Shown: positions 20,909 to 31,390, numbered from the stretch's first letter. The stretch: 64,000 bases of DNA from Psychrobacter submarinus (GCF_904846685.1 NZ_CAJHBQ010000001.1:62001-126000), one strand, 5' to 3'. Notes: a model not told the origin generated them from the sequence alone. Translations and numbers: made by a program.

Positions 20909-21207
20909 GATATAGCTCCTATACTTAAAAAGGGGTAAGCTTAAAATTCAGCTTTAATCGATACTGACTTAAGCTTATGATCTATCAAACATCAACCACG
21001 AAAACTTAACACAGTACTAAATTAATGAGTTTGCTATCTGTCTAACCTGCCAATTGAATCTCACTAAGCCTTTATTAATACAAGCTCAGCGACCAGCAGC
21101 GCCTTACTAGAATGCAATAAACGGGACATTATACGCGGATTTATCAGATTAATAAAGCCCTGCGTCAAACTCTTCTGTGCCTAGTCACAAAATAGGCTAG
21201 TAAAAAA

Positions 21208-21801
21208 TTACAGCTTGCCCTTTAACGCTGATAAAGCGGCAAAAGGGTTTTCGCCCTCTTCCTCTTCTGGTATCTCTCCAAACTGCTCAACGCTCATTTC
21301 ACAGTCGTCATGTTTGGGCGCTAAAGGCATCTTGAGTAGTAGCTCATCTTCAATAAGCTTTTTGAGCGGTAGTAAGCGCTCAGGAGTTTGGTTATCCACT
21401 ATTTCCTCAAGAAGCAAATAGTCTTGCTCCTCATCGACCAAGCTTGCCTGGCTATCATCTTCTAGCAATGCAATATCATAGTCATCGGTTAAGGACGTCG
21501 CTACAGGCTGCAAACAGCGTTGGCAAGTCAACCACACCTCGCCTTCTACCTCAAAGGATAAATGCAAAACATTATTACGACGGTATATATGCGTGTGTAC
21601 TGGCAAATTAGTTTGTTGATGCTCATCTGTCAACGAAGCGGCTAAGCGCTCAAAGGAAGTAGGATCGACTTCACCTTGCCACTCAAAGCCCGTATCTTCC
21701 CATTTGTTCAGAGAGATGTATTCAGGCATACGTACGTGAGATGACGCTTTATTATCTTGAGTGACAGTCTCTGATTTAGAGTTAGTTTGAGAAGGTGACA
21801 T
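21208..21801 (-). CDS. yceD: YceD/DUF177 family protein
   Basis: A 197-aa acidic protein of the DUF177 family, widely linked to rpmF and, in plants and bacteria, to 23S rRNA accumulation (family knowledge). The CxxC of the family is visible in WLTCQRCLQPV, and a C-terminal cluster of acidic residues precedes the NPFAALSALKGKL ending that is usual for the family. The extended N-terminus (first 25 residues) is polar and less conserved. Confidence 0.87.
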   Translation of the reverse strand: MSPSQTNSKSETVTQDNKASSHVRMPEYISLNKWEDTGFEWQGEVDPTSFERLAASLTDEHQQTNLPVHTHIYRRNNVLHLSFEVEGEVWLTCQRCLQPVATSLTDDYDIALLEDDSQASLVDEEQDYLLLEEIVDNQTPERLLPLKKLIEDELLLKMPLAPKHDDCEMSVEQFGEIPEEEEGENPFAALSALKGKL

Positions 21802-21954
21802 AAGCGGCCTCGCTGATCAAAATGGGGTATAATATTGCTTGCCATACTAACTGAAAGCGCGGTAGGACACTAGCACAAGTATGTTACTGTTTTTGCAGCG
21901 TTAAAACTGCGAATTATTAGTACCAATAGCTCTGTTTTTAGTCATCAATTTTTA

Positions 21955-22124
21955 GGGCGTGTCCCTAATTCAAGCGTTTATGACTAAATGGGCTAAAAAT
22001 GGCTAAATCTTTGGCAAACGGTGTCAAATAGCTGGCCAATATCTTGATATTACCTACGCTATTTTCCTTGTTTGCCTGCGATTTATCTCATTTTTATCAC
22101 CATTTTTAAAATAGGGACACGCCC
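21955..22124. mobile_element. 170-bp MITE with 14-bp terminal inverted repeats
   Basis: The termini AGGGCGTGTCCCTA and TAGGGACACGCCCT are perfect inverted copies (including the flanking TA). A TA duplication bounds both ends. There is no coding capacity inside. The outer ten bases, AGGGCGTGTC, are the same as those of the IS5/IS427-type element at 54954-55790, but the next bases differ, so that IS is a relative and not the exact parent. It lies 54 bp before the broken epmC gene. Confidence 0.85.
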
Positions 22125-22178
22125 TAGTCATTTGTCGCTAATTGTTACGAGCGACTTTTCTATATAATTAAAATCTCT

Positions 22179-22574
22179 ATGATAACCACAATCCTGACAA
22201 CTGATACTCATATCGACTTCTCTACTCTGTCGACCAACGGTGACGCTAATAGGCTCCTAGAAGCGCTTAACGCCTTAGCTGATAAGGAAGCTGATAAGTC
22301 TAGCTCAACGAATAGCAGTTTGACAATCGATTGCAGTAGCTTTGATGCTGATGATCTAAAGCTATTGGCAGACGATGATAAAGCGACCACAGCTTTGATA
22401 CAGCTATTTAATCAGCTCTTTGTTGATCAGCAGGTAGAGCTGGTGCGCGGTGCACATGAGCCAGAATACTTCCCAGCGAATAACGGTAACCTAGCCCGTA
22501 TTGAGTTCGCGCATGGGTTCTTTAATAGCGCTTTGCATGAGATCCACACATCTCCTTATAGGTTGACATGCTAG
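22179..22574 (+). pseudogene. epmC: EF-P hydroxylase, 5' fragment cut by the island
   Basis: EpmC (YfcM) hydroxylates the modified lysine of elongation factor P. About residues 70-122 align with the family: LFNQLF, EPEYFPA and RIEFAHGFFNSALHEI. The next residues should be S-H-W but the frame instead reads HTSPYRLTC and stops, so the gene is cut at about 22542-22546. A perfect TATAAT (22163-22168) is only ten bases before ATG, so the mRNA may be nearly leaderless. The MITE sits just upstream. Confidence 0.82.
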
Positions 22575-23325
22575 AAACCTCTTATTCTAATAGTGTACAT
22601 CGCTATATTATTTGTAGGCATCTAAATTAAAACTATCACTTCGGTGATTATTACAACCTATCAGAACAAATCACTTTTACCTATCCAAAAGATAATGGTC
22701 GTTCTATCAATTAGGTATCATAACAATTAAGTTTTTCAGGTATCTTTCACATCTTCAGAAGCATTCTTTCTAATATCATCCTATCTAAGCTATAAACGCG
22801 GACATGATGCGCTTCGCTACGTCTATCTATTAATGGTTACTTTTGATCAATCGTACCATCCTCTAATCCAGTAGATTTTATCTATGTCAGATAGGTAGAA
22901 GTAAAAGTAGTTTTCTGCTATTCATGTTTATCATTAACGTCTTTGCACATAGTATTGTCAGTTGCAAGATATCGAATCATATGAACACGGATATAATGAT
23001 GGTAATATTAAAGCACGCGAGTGTAGATAGAAGCAGACCCAAGGATGTAATTCACCACGGTGATATTAGGTCTTAATGCTTATCTATTCACTAAGCGAAT
23101 AAGCTGACTAGCTATAGCATTATTATGTTTGTGGGCAGAATAGTTATTCTTTATTTCGGAGATGGCTGGACGAGAGTTAGTGATACTGGACTAGTAATCT
23201 TACATAGGTGAAATGATTTGATAAATATGATTGAATAGCACAATTAATTATGTTTCATCTTTCGATACTGGCTGTGAAAAGCAATACTATAATAGCTTAG
23301 CAACGTCGGGCTCAAATTATAAGAG
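22575..23325. other. Non-coding left end of the island
   Basis: About 750 bp with no convincing gene on either strand. Two small hairpins of related sequence are visible, ATCAC-TTCG-GTGAT type near 22636 and TCACC-AC-GGTGA near 23053. The stretch probably contains the recombinase-binding end of the island; I could not delimit repeats in it. Confidence 0.45.
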
Positions 23326-23574
23326 CTAATTATCTTCGAGCGCTATCTTAGTATAGTGAGCATGTAGCAAAGCTTTTACTTCCTTGCTAGTTGCAATTTT
23401 ACCTTCTTCAAAATCTTTAAAAAAATGCTGAGTATCTGGATTAACAGGGATATTATCTATTGCAAAGCTGCTCAAAGTATCAGAGTTGATGCGGCGGCGC
23501 TTTTCTATCTCTTGTCGACTAACAAGAATAGGTCGATCGCCAACAATCGGTGCTTTAGATTTAGAATCTTCCAT
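23326..23574 (-). CDS. Small hypothetical protein, possibly VbhA-like antitoxin
   Basis: An 82-aa charged protein. Residues 45-78 (PDTQHFFKDFEEGKIATSKEV and following) resemble the short antitoxin fold seen in VbhA-type proteins that inhibit Fic toxins, where a two-helix segment follows a glycine turn. This is a weak resemblance and no Fic-domain partner is visible nearby. It lies 128 bp downstream of the zinc-ribbon gene on the same strand. Confidence 0.4.
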   Translation of the reverse strand: MEDSKSKAPIVGDRPILVSRQEIEKRRRINSDTLSSFAIDNIPVNPDTQHFFKDFEEGKIATSKEVKALLHAHYTKIALEDN

Positions 23575-23702
23575 ACTAGCTCCTATCAGTAGTAATAAAA
23601 TTGTTCAGCAAGTCAGATAGTCTTCTATCTAGATAACTTTTCTCTCATTGCTATGTCTTATTCGGCTGATTTAATTGTATTAATGATTTAGACATCGGTA
23701 AA

Positions 23703-25001
23703 TCATGATTGTTTAATATCAAGAGCTATTGTGACTGAATAATTCGTACTTCTAGCATCTCCTAGAGTTGCATAACTTATTTGCTCTAAAGTTTTTTGAG
23801 ACCTATATGGGCTGAATAGCTCATTAAGAGTATGGTGAAAACCACCATCATCTACTCCAAATACATAATCAAAAAATATTTTGGCCATTGCAGACTGAGG
23901 GTGGCTAGCATCGCGAAAAGATTTATTGTGACTCCAACTACCACTGTATATTTTACTGAATACTCTTTCTATATTACCAGAAACAGAATTTGAAGCATGT
24001 CTTCGAGTAATACCTGGTTTTTGCACGTATGCAGCAGCATTTTCAACAGACTTCCAAATTACATAATGCATAGTTGATACAGAGCATTCAGCTAGACATG
24101 ATCTGAGAATGCTAATTAGCTTATCGCCAATAGGCGGTGCTAGATAGTTCAGTCTTGACCTAGTAATCAGGTAGCTTAAACACTCTCCTAGCTGTAACTT
24201 TTCACACCAGCTCTTAAATTGACTATCCGCTACTAGAGCACTGGTATTTTTTTTAGATCTAGCGTTTATCAAGATTTTAGTAAGATTCTCAATACTATAA
24301 GCAAACTCAAAGATCGCTTGATAGAAATCTATCTCTAGCTCTTTTTCTTCGTTGATAGTTACGTATTCGTAGCTATTTTCAGGAGCGAGTATAATCAGAT
24401 TTCGGTTAAAGAGATGCTGTAGTATTTCTTCATCTAATTTAGAGAACGGTGATAAAGGTAATGATAAATTGTCACGTAGAGAGACTGTATTCCTTATATT
24501 ATCTGCCCCTAGGCTCTCTACAGTCGCTGCGAGTAGAAGTTTATCCACATCGTTAAGCTCAGCGACTGAAGGAATACTGCTTAATTGAATGCTTCGGCAT
24601 TGATTGATGTACTCTAGAGCGGTCTGTCTCTTTTCTTCTGCTAAACGGTCTTGTTTAAGACGATACTCTAAGTACTCTTGATCCATTCTTTTTTCAAGCG
24701 CCGCCCTGCAATCATCACACCGCCATCTAATAAGATCCAATCGAGTTAGCTGTGAGCGAGTATAGCAAATCTTAGTTGTACCGCAGTCTATGCATTGGCA
24801 GTCTAGTACGACAAGATGAGCATTTATTTTAACGATACTAGGTATATCCTGATGCTTAACATCAAACTCTTGACCTATTTCTTTACAGGTATATATAAAA
24901 CCACTTCGTTTATCGCCTTCTCTTAACCAATACCTCTCACAGATCAGCTTATTAGTTTCTGTTATATCTGACTGATACTCTAGTTTAGTTTCCACGCTCA
25001 C
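23703..25001 (-). CDS. Uncharacterised protein with N-terminal zinc ribbon
   Basis: I do not recognise this 432-aa protein. Two CxxC pairs (CIDC at 70-73 and CDDC at 95-98) suggest a zinc ribbon, followed by a charged helix (about 99-130) and an alpha-helical C-terminal region of about 300 residues without known motifs. It is divergent from a small XRE regulator with only 78 bp between the starts, and a small acidic gene follows. It is the main unexplained cargo gene at the island's left end. Confidence 0.6.
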   Translation of the reverse strand: MSVETKLEYQSDITETNKLICERYWLREGDKRSGFIYTCKEIGQEFDVKHQDIPSIVKINAHLVVLDCQCIDCGTTKICYTRSQLTRLDLIRWRCDDCRAALEKRMDQEYLEYRLKQDRLAEEKRQTALEYINQCRSIQLSSIPSVAELNDVDKLLLAATVESLGADNIRNTVSLRDNLSLPLSPFSKLDEEILQHLFNRNLIILAPENSYEYVTINEEKELEIDFYQAIFEFAYSIENLTKILINARSKKNTSALVADSQFKSWCEKLQLGECLSYLITRSRLNYLAPPIGDKLISILRSCLAECSVSTMHYVIWKSVENAAAYVQKPGITRRHASNSVSGNIERVFSKIYSGSWSHNKSFRDASHPQSAMAKIFFDYVFGVDDGGFHHTLNELFSPYRSQKTLEQISYATLGDARSTNYSVTIALDIKQS

Positions 25002-25016
25002 CTCTCAATACCGACT

Positions 25017-25031
25017 ATATCCCGTGGATAT
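25017..25031. promoter_or_regulatory. Inverted repeat between divergent XRE and zinc-ribbon genes
   Basis: ATATCC-CGT-GGATAT is a perfect dyad in the 78-bp region between the two divergent starts. Its place suggests an operator for the XRE protein; binding is not shown. Confidence 0.4.
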
Positions 25032-25079
25032 TGTAGCTTACCACTGTGAGTATTGCTATCTTTAGCAGTGGTTAATGAA

Positions 25080-25289
25080 ATGACAACAGATGATCGCATG
25101 ATTGCCTTTGGAAAGCGTGTCCGTGAGGTACGAAAAGGTAAAGGAATATCTCAGGAAAAACTTGCAGAAATGGCAGGTATTGATCGAAGCTATATGGGAA
25201 ATATCGAGCGTGGAGAGAAGAATGTTACTCTTAAAAAGGCGTATGAAGTTTGTGATGCACTAGAAGTGGATATAAAAGATTTAATTTGA
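25080..25289 (+). CDS. XRE-family HTH regulator, C-protein-like
   Basis: A 69-aa protein consisting of one Cro/C1 helix-turn-helix domain (IAFGKRVREVRKGKGISQEK, then AGIDRSYMGNIERGEKN). Size and sequence type are like controller (C) proteins of restriction-modification systems, but no methylase or endonuclease is seen next to it. The start at ATG 25080 is preferred to TTG 25053. It probably autoregulates and controls the divergent zinc-ribbon gene. Confidence 0.78.
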   Translation: MTTDDRMIAFGKRVREVRKGKGISQEKLAEMAGIDRSYMGNIERGEKNVTLKKAYEVCDALEVDIKDLI

Positions 25290-25345
25290 AATCATATTCT
25301 CAAAAGACCTAGGTTGGTTATCGATACATGATCAGATAGCAAACC

Positions 25346-25413
25346 GAGACCATCCCAGATTCTGTGTAACTGACGTTTAGATTAAATACTTACACAAAAT
25401 TTAGGAAGGTCTC
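25346..25413. mobile_element. 68-bp paired-end remnant, IS256-like termini
   Basis: GAGACCATCCCAGATTCTGT at 25346 and the reverse complement of the right side, GAGACCTTCCTAAATTTTGT, are imperfect inverted repeats of about 24 bp, with only 20 bp between them. The termini look like those of IS256-type elements (recognition by memory, uncertain). It marks the downstream edge of the mer operon. Confidence 0.5.
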
Positions 25414-25507
25414 AGATTTTGAGAAAAAACCGCTAGAAAATTATTTGAAATAACAGCTATTAATGGCACTCCATTAACATTTCTGTAAGTACATTACCGT
25501 TAAATGA

Positions 25508-26950
<1,443 letters not shown>

Positions 26951-26967
26951 TTATTCCTCTTAAAAAG

Positions 26968-27315
26968 TTAAGCGGTACAAGTTTCATCATCACAGCGTTT
27001 ATTCGCAGGAGAAACCATGTCCCAAATTGATACAGCAACCATTAGTCCTAGCCCCGTATAAGTAACGTATGAACTCCACCCGTACTGGAACCAAGGGTAT
27101 AAAGAGAGTAAAACCAAAATGGGGCCAATTGAACCGATAAAACTACGGTGCCATTGACGATGGCTAAACCAGCCTAAGATATTCATTACCAGCGCTAATA
27201 CTGCAAACAGTGGTAACAACGTATTGATAAATACCCCTTCCCACTGACTAAGAAATCCCATCCCAATTGCCGCACCAAGACTAGCTATCGCGGGAAAACA
27301 CATGGCGCATCCCAT
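26968..27315 (-). CDS. merC: Mercury transporter MerC, start codon unclear
   Basis: An inner-membrane protein that brings Hg(II) into the cytoplasm. CAMCFPAIASLGAAIGMGFL and the C-terminal IWDMVSPANKRCDDETC are family hallmarks. The first in-frame ATG is at 27315, yet homologous-looking sequence (FSPLELVTRIGDKAGSIGAL) continues upstream to about 27389 without any ATG, GTG or TTG. The frame opens at the merP stop with GTA ATA. The real start may be ATA, or the gene is expressed as a shortened protein lacking the first membrane segment. Confidence 0.85.
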   Translation of the reverse strand: MGCAMCFPAIASLGAAIGMGFLSQWEGVFINTLLPLFAVLALVMNILGWFSHRQWHRSFIGSIGPILVLLSLYPWFQYGWSSYVTYTGLGLMVAVSIWDMVSPANKRCDDETCTA

Positions 27316-27386
27316 TGCCGAAACAAGTGCACCTATAGAGCCTGCTTTATCTCCGATACGCGTAACTAGTTCTAAGGGGCTAAATA

Positions 27387-27671
27387 TTACTTATTTTCAC
27401 TTTTTAAATTTGAAGGGTAGCCGGCGTTGGTAGTCGCTGCAATTAATGCATTGATGTTGGTTTTAGTGTCATCAAAAGAAACAACAGCTAGCTTAGGCTT
27501 GTAGGTAACTTTCGCATTTTCAACGCCATCAACATTTTCTAATGACTTTTTAACTGTGATTGGACATGTCGCACAGTTCATCGTTGGCACTTCCAGTGTA
27601 ACTGTTTTTACTTCAGCAAAAGCACCAAAACTAGAAAGTGAAAGCAGTGCGGTTAATAATAATTTTTTCAT
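27387..27671 (-). CDS. merP: Periplasmic mercury-binding protein MerP
   Basis: A 94-aa protein with a cleavable signal peptide (MKKLLLTALLSLSSFGAFA) and one heavy-metal-associated domain whose Hg ligands are in TMNCATC. It scavenges Hg(II) in the periplasm and passes it to MerT. ATG 27671 is chosen because GGAGCTAATT precedes it; TTG 27683 overlaps that site. It sits between merT and merC. Confidence 0.94.
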   Translation of the reverse strand: MKKLLLTALLSLSSFGAFAEVKTVTLEVPTMNCATCPITVKKSLENVDGVENAKVTYKPKLAVVSFDDTKTNINALIAATTNAGYPSNLKSENK

Positions 27672-27717
27672 AATTAGCTCCAAATTTTAAAATGTTATAA
27701 ATTTCTTGATCTGTATA

Positions 27718-28065
27718 TTAAGCAAACAAAAGTATCCAATAATTACTGGTCACTAAAATTGTCGCAACTATAGCGCTCAGCCAGAAAATGACTTTTCGTT
27801 GTTGCTGTTTCTTAGGAATTGCACAGGCCGTTCCCGGCTCACACTCTTCTACAGGACGGTAAATTTTCCAACCTGAGTAACCAAACAACAACACTACAAA
27901 TGCGATAAATAATGGCCTATAGGGTTCAAATGCAGTTAAATTACCAATCCATGAGCCACTTACCCCAAGTAATAACAGGAGCAAAGGACCTACACAGCAT
28001 ACGCCTGCGCCTAATGCTGCTATGATGCCTCCTATCATTGGAAGGTTTGATTCTTTTTGATTCAT
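27718..28065 (-). CDS. merT: Mercuric ion transporter MerT
   Basis: A 115-aa inner-membrane protein with three hydrophobic segments. The Hg-binding vicinal cysteines C23-C24 (GAGVCCVGPLLL) lie in the first one, and the second pair is in the loop (EECEPGTACAI). It imports Hg(II) delivered by MerP. GAGGT lies seven bases before the ATG. First structural gene after the operator. Confidence 0.94.
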   Translation of the reverse strand: MNQKESNLPMIGGIIAALGAGVCCVGPLLLLLLGVSGSWIGNLTAFEPYRPLFIAFVVLLFGYSGWKIYRPVEECEPGTACAIPKKQQQRKVIFWLSAIVATILVTSNYWILLFA

Positions 28066-28092
28066 ATAGATACCTCATTAAGTGATAATGCA

Positions 28093-28124
28093 AGTGTATT
28101 GCATGTACCTAAGTACGGAGTCAA
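28093..28124 (-). promoter_or_regulatory. MerR-type promoter/operator of merTPCA
   Basis: Minus-strand TTGACT (28124-28119) and TACACT (28098-28093) are separated by 20 bp, the overlong spacer that MerR untwists on Hg(II) binding. The dyad GTAC-TTAG-GTAC (28105-28116) lies within the spacer. Confidence 0.8.
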
Positions 28125-28255
28125 GGGTGATTTATAAAAAATTTATCTTTGATAATCTGCTACGACAGATACGGGGAATAAGCTAACTTGAATTAAGGCG
28201 CAGAAGTAAAATTGGATATGCTGTTTTAGTGGGAAATGGTAGTTAAGTGAATCAT

Positions 28256-28711
28256 TTACTTCGATTGCAACGAATCAATTATTGGGCAGTGGCTATCGTC
28301 ATCATTATTTTGGCATTGTCCTAAATGTTCTTCCAAAGCGTGTTCTAACAACAACAAGTCAGCCATCTTTTTTTGTACTGCGATCAGCTTTTTATTAGCT
28401 AATTCTTGTACTTTACTACATGGACTATCGTTTAACGCAAGTAACCCTTCAATCTCATTTAGCGTAAAACCTAATTCTTGAGAACGCTTGATAAAATGTA
28501 TTCTATTTACCGTTTCTTTCGGGTAATGTCTATAGCCCTGCATAGGCTTTGGTGGTTGTTTAATTAAGCCTTTGCGTTCATAAAAGCGAATTGTTTCGAC
28601 ATTTACACTCAGTTCTTTAGCCAACATACTTATGGTTCGTTTAGACACGTTATCAATTACCTTACTGACTTTTTGTTTACTTACTTTATATCTAATTAAA
28701 GTGACCATCAA
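28256..28711 (-). CDS. merR: Mercury-responsive regulator MerR (locus 1)
   Basis: MerR represses and, with Hg(II), activates the mer promoter. The winged-helix domain (VNVETIRFYERKGLIKQPPK) and the three Hg-ligand cysteines (SPCSKV, GQCQNN, SHCPI) are present. The start is uncertain: GTG 28648 gives a normal N-terminus, while ATG 28711 adds about 20 residues. Unlike Tn21, merR is co-directional with and upstream of merTPCA, as in some marine mer operons (family knowledge). Confidence 0.92.
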   Translation of the reverse strand: MMVTLIRYKVSKQKVSKVIDNVSKRTISMLAKELSVNVETIRFYERKGLIKQPPKPMQGYRHYPKETVNRIHFIKRSQELGFTLNEIEGLLALNDSPCSKVQELANKKLIAVQKKMADLLLLEHALEEHLGQCQNNDDDSHCPIIDSLQSK

Positions 28712-28762
28712 TGAATACCAGTTTAAACATCGCTAATTGATTTTGTTTTTTCTTTTATTAAA

Positions 28763-29821
28763 TCTTAGATTAACACATGAAGTGCAATACCAAATGCAAG
28801 GTGAAAAAAAGACCTAGATGCGCTAGCATCAAAGTTTTTATCCACCGACCAAAGTGAGATTGCAACCATGAGCTATACGCATCTAAGCCTAGGGGAACGA
28901 TACCAGATTTATGCCCTTAAAGGGGCAAAACATAGTATTAATTTCATAGCGAGGGCGTTAAACAGAAGTCCCAGTACCATATCAAGAGAGCTTAGGCGTA
29001 ATAAAAGCCTACGAGGTTACCGAGCAAAGCATGCTAATAACAAGGCTTGTGACAGACGGGCTAACAACGCCACAACTATTGTGGCTGACCTCTGGGCATG
29101 GGTGACAGACAAGCTTAAAGAGAACTGGAGTCCTGAGCAAATATCTGGCGTTCATGCTGGTATCAGTCATATGAGCATTTATCGCTATATTTGGCGTGAT
29201 AAGAGGCAGGACGGTACATTGTGGCAGTGTCTCAGACGTAAAGGAAAACCATACCGGCAGCGTCTAACCGCTGAGACTCGAGGCCGTATCAATGACAGAG
29301 TCTCGATTCATGAGCGCCCTTGTATTGTTGAAGAACGCTCACGTATTGGAGATTGGGAAGCGGATACCGTTATCGGTCAGCATCACAAGCAAGCGATTGT
29401 CACGCTCGTTGAACGTAAAACGGGGCTATTGAAGATGAAGCGTGTGGGTCATAAAACAGCACAGCAAGTATCAGAGGCAATGATAGAACTCTTAGCGCCA
29501 GTGAGGTTGCAGGTTAAGACCATTACCTCTGACAATGGTAAAGAGTTTGCTCAGCATAAGAAGGTGAAACAAAAGCTCTTTAGCCCTTTCTTCTTTGCCG
29601 ATGCTTATGCGTCATGGCAGCGAGGAACCAACGAAAATACCAACGGCTTGATCAGAGAGTATCTGCCTAAAGGCTGTGACTTTAGACAAGTCTCTGATGA
29701 TGAGATGCAGGACATTGAGAACAAACTAAATAACAGACCAAGAAAACGCTTAGGGTTTAAAACGCCTATGCAGGCGTTCTATAATATTAATTAGCGTTGC
29801 ACTTGGTGTGTTAATCTAAGA
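28763..29821 (+). mobile_element. IS30-family insertion sequence, intact
   Basis: About 1059 bp, bounded by inverted repeats that begin CTTAGATTAACACATGAAGT on the left and CTTAGATTAACACACCAAGT (inverted) on the right, 24 bp with two mismatches. AAT flanks both sides as a likely short target duplication. It contains one complete transposase gene and lies between the mer operon and the ars cluster. Confidence 0.88.
28868..29794 (+). CDS. IS30-family transposase
   Basis: A 308-aa DDE transposase. The N-terminal HTH region reads YTHLSLGERYQIYALKGAKH, typical for IS30. The catalytic core has IGDWEADTVIG (D), TSDNGKEFAQH (D) and the glutamate in RGTNENTNGLIREYLPKG, all intact. No frameshift or stop is seen, so the element may be active. 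Confidence 0.95.
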   Translation: MSYTHLSLGERYQIYALKGAKHSINFIARALNRSPSTISRELRRNKSLRGYRAKHANNKACDRRANNATTIVADLWAWVTDKLKENWSPEQISGVHAGISHMSIYRYIWRDKRQDGTLWQCLRRKGKPYRQRLTAETRGRINDRVSIHERPCIVEERSRIGDWEADTVIGQHHKQAIVTLVERKTGLLKMKRVGHKTAQQVSEAMIELLAPVRLQVKTITSDNGKEFAQHKKVKQKLFSPFFFADAYASWQRGTNENTNGLIREYLPKGCDFRQVSDDEMQDIENKLNNRPRKRLGFKTPMQAFYNIN

Positions 29822-30155
29822 ATAAGTAAAGTTACCGTTGTTACAACAATATTAAACCACAACAATGTATGGTTTATCCTTTTTCATTATCAAAGTCCAA
29901 ATTAGTGTTATTACATGCAGTTCTACATGAGTATGCCCCAATGGATCCAATGAAACCGAATCATTCTATCTAAAACCATTTACCATAATGTACCTTTATG
30001 AGAAAGGTCAGGTTTTTTAGAGTTTTATAGCTTCTTTAAGCGTAGCTCATAGCCAACCCATAAAAAACGAAAGTAGTGCAACTGAGATAAACCCTATATC
30101 ATCATAAGTGTGTTGTGATTTCAAATAAACAGCAGATTCATTGATAAAACCCTCA
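29822..30155. other. Gap between IS30 and ars cluster
   Basis: 334 bp of AT-rich DNA. A short hairpin with a T run (CCTTTATGAGAAAGG, near 29992-30006, followed by TCAGGTTTTTT) could terminate plus-strand transcription. No gene recognised. Confidence 0.45.
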
Positions 30156-31388
30156 TCAGTATGCCGCCGCTTTATACTGGTTAGGCAATTTTAATGATAA
30201 TAAAGCCGCGATTGCCACAAACGCACTCGATATCCAAAGACAAGCCTCTAAGCCAAACTCTTGGTAGACCCAACCTGACAGCACCGTGCCAATCAATCTG
30301 CCCATCGCGTTTGCCATGTAGTAAAACCCCACATCCAATGACACGCCATCACTATCAGCATAGCTGACGATGAGGTAGCTGTGTAACGAAGAATTGACGG
30401 CAAAAACCACACCAAATATCAGTAAGCCAATAATAACCGATGCTTGAATATAAAAATCAAAATATAAAGCCAGCGCGATCGCCGCAGGAATAAACGTCAG
30501 ATAGCTTGCCCACAAAAAGGCTGCACGACCCGTTGGCAACACGCCTTTTTTCTTGCCCGTAAAGTAAGGCGCAACCGACTGGACAATGCCATAACCGATG
30601 ACCCAGCTTGCCATAAAACTGCCAACCCACCAGTGACTCCAGTCAAAAGTCGCTGCCAAAAACACAGGGAGGGCCACCACAAACCAAACGTCTCTTGCCC
30701 CAAATAAAAACATGCGGGCAGCGGAGAGGATATTGATAGCAGGGCTTTTAGAAAAAATGTCTTTAAATTTAGGTTTGTTGGTGGCTTTGCCGATGTCTTC
30801 TTTTAAGACTATTAAACTAAACACCCAGACGATGGCCAAAAGTGATGCCATCAGTATCATAGCGCCTTTAAACCCAATCAAGGTCAGTAGCAAACCACCG
30901 ATAAAAAAACCCACGCCTTTTAGCGCGTTTTTAGATCCTGTGAGTAATGCCACCCATTGATAAAGCTTACTCTCAGCATCTTTTGGCACTAATAATTTGA
31001 TGGCGCTTTTGGCACTCATTTTATTCAAGTCTTTGGCGATACCTGAGAGCGCTTGGGCGATCATCACATAAACCACAGTCAGCATATCCGCAGGCACAGC
31101 AAGCATGGCAAGGGCGACGATCTGTATGGCCAACCCAATATTCATGGTTTTGTTGAGCCCAAGACTGGTGCCAAGCCAACCACCAACCAGATTGGTGATA
31201 ACCCCAAAGATTTCATAAAACAAAAATAGCATCGCAATGCTTAACGGACTATAGCCTAACTGATAAAAATGCAACACAACGAGCATTCGTAATGCGCCAT
31301 CCGTTAAGGTAAATGCCCAATAGTTGCCAGTGATGACTAAGTATTGCTTCACTTGCGACGATAAATCCGTAACGGATAGCAGTCCCAT
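30156..31388 (-). CDS. arsJ: Organoarsenical MFS exporter ArsJ
   Basis: A 410-aa major facilitator protein with about 12 membrane segments. In the ArsJ pathway a dedicated GAPDH makes 1-arseno-3-phosphoglycerate from arsenate and glyceraldehyde-3-phosphate, and ArsJ exports it (established for the arsJ-gapdh pair). The start VKQYLVITGNYWAFTLTDGA is typical. It begins two bases after the gapdh stop, so the pair is tightly coupled, and AAGGG precedes its ATG. Confidence 0.92.
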   Translation of the reverse strand: MGLLSVTDLSSQVKQYLVITGNYWAFTLTDGALRMLVVLHFYQLGYSPLSIAMLFLFYEIFGVITNLVGGWLGTSLGLNKTMNIGLAIQIVALAMLAVPADMLTVVYVMIAQALSGIAKDLNKMSAKSAIKLLVPKDAESKLYQWVALLTGSKNALKGVGFFIGGLLLTLIGFKGAMILMASLLAIVWVFSLIVLKEDIGKATNKPKFKDIFSKSPAINILSAARMFLFGARDVWFVVALPVFLAATFDWSHWWVGSFMASWVIGYGIVQSVAPYFTGKKKGVLPTGRAAFLWASYLTFIPAAIALALYFDFYIQASVIIGLLIFGVVFAVNSSLHSYLIVSYADSDGVSLDVGFYYMANAMGRLIGTVLSGWVYQEFGLEACLWISSAFVAIAALLSLKLPNQYKAAAY

Positions 31389-31390
31389 GA

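Noticed and set aside
25016..25060. Canonical controller-protein boxes for a restriction-modification system
   Set aside because: The dyad does not match the GACT-type C box and no methylase or nuclease gene is adjacent.
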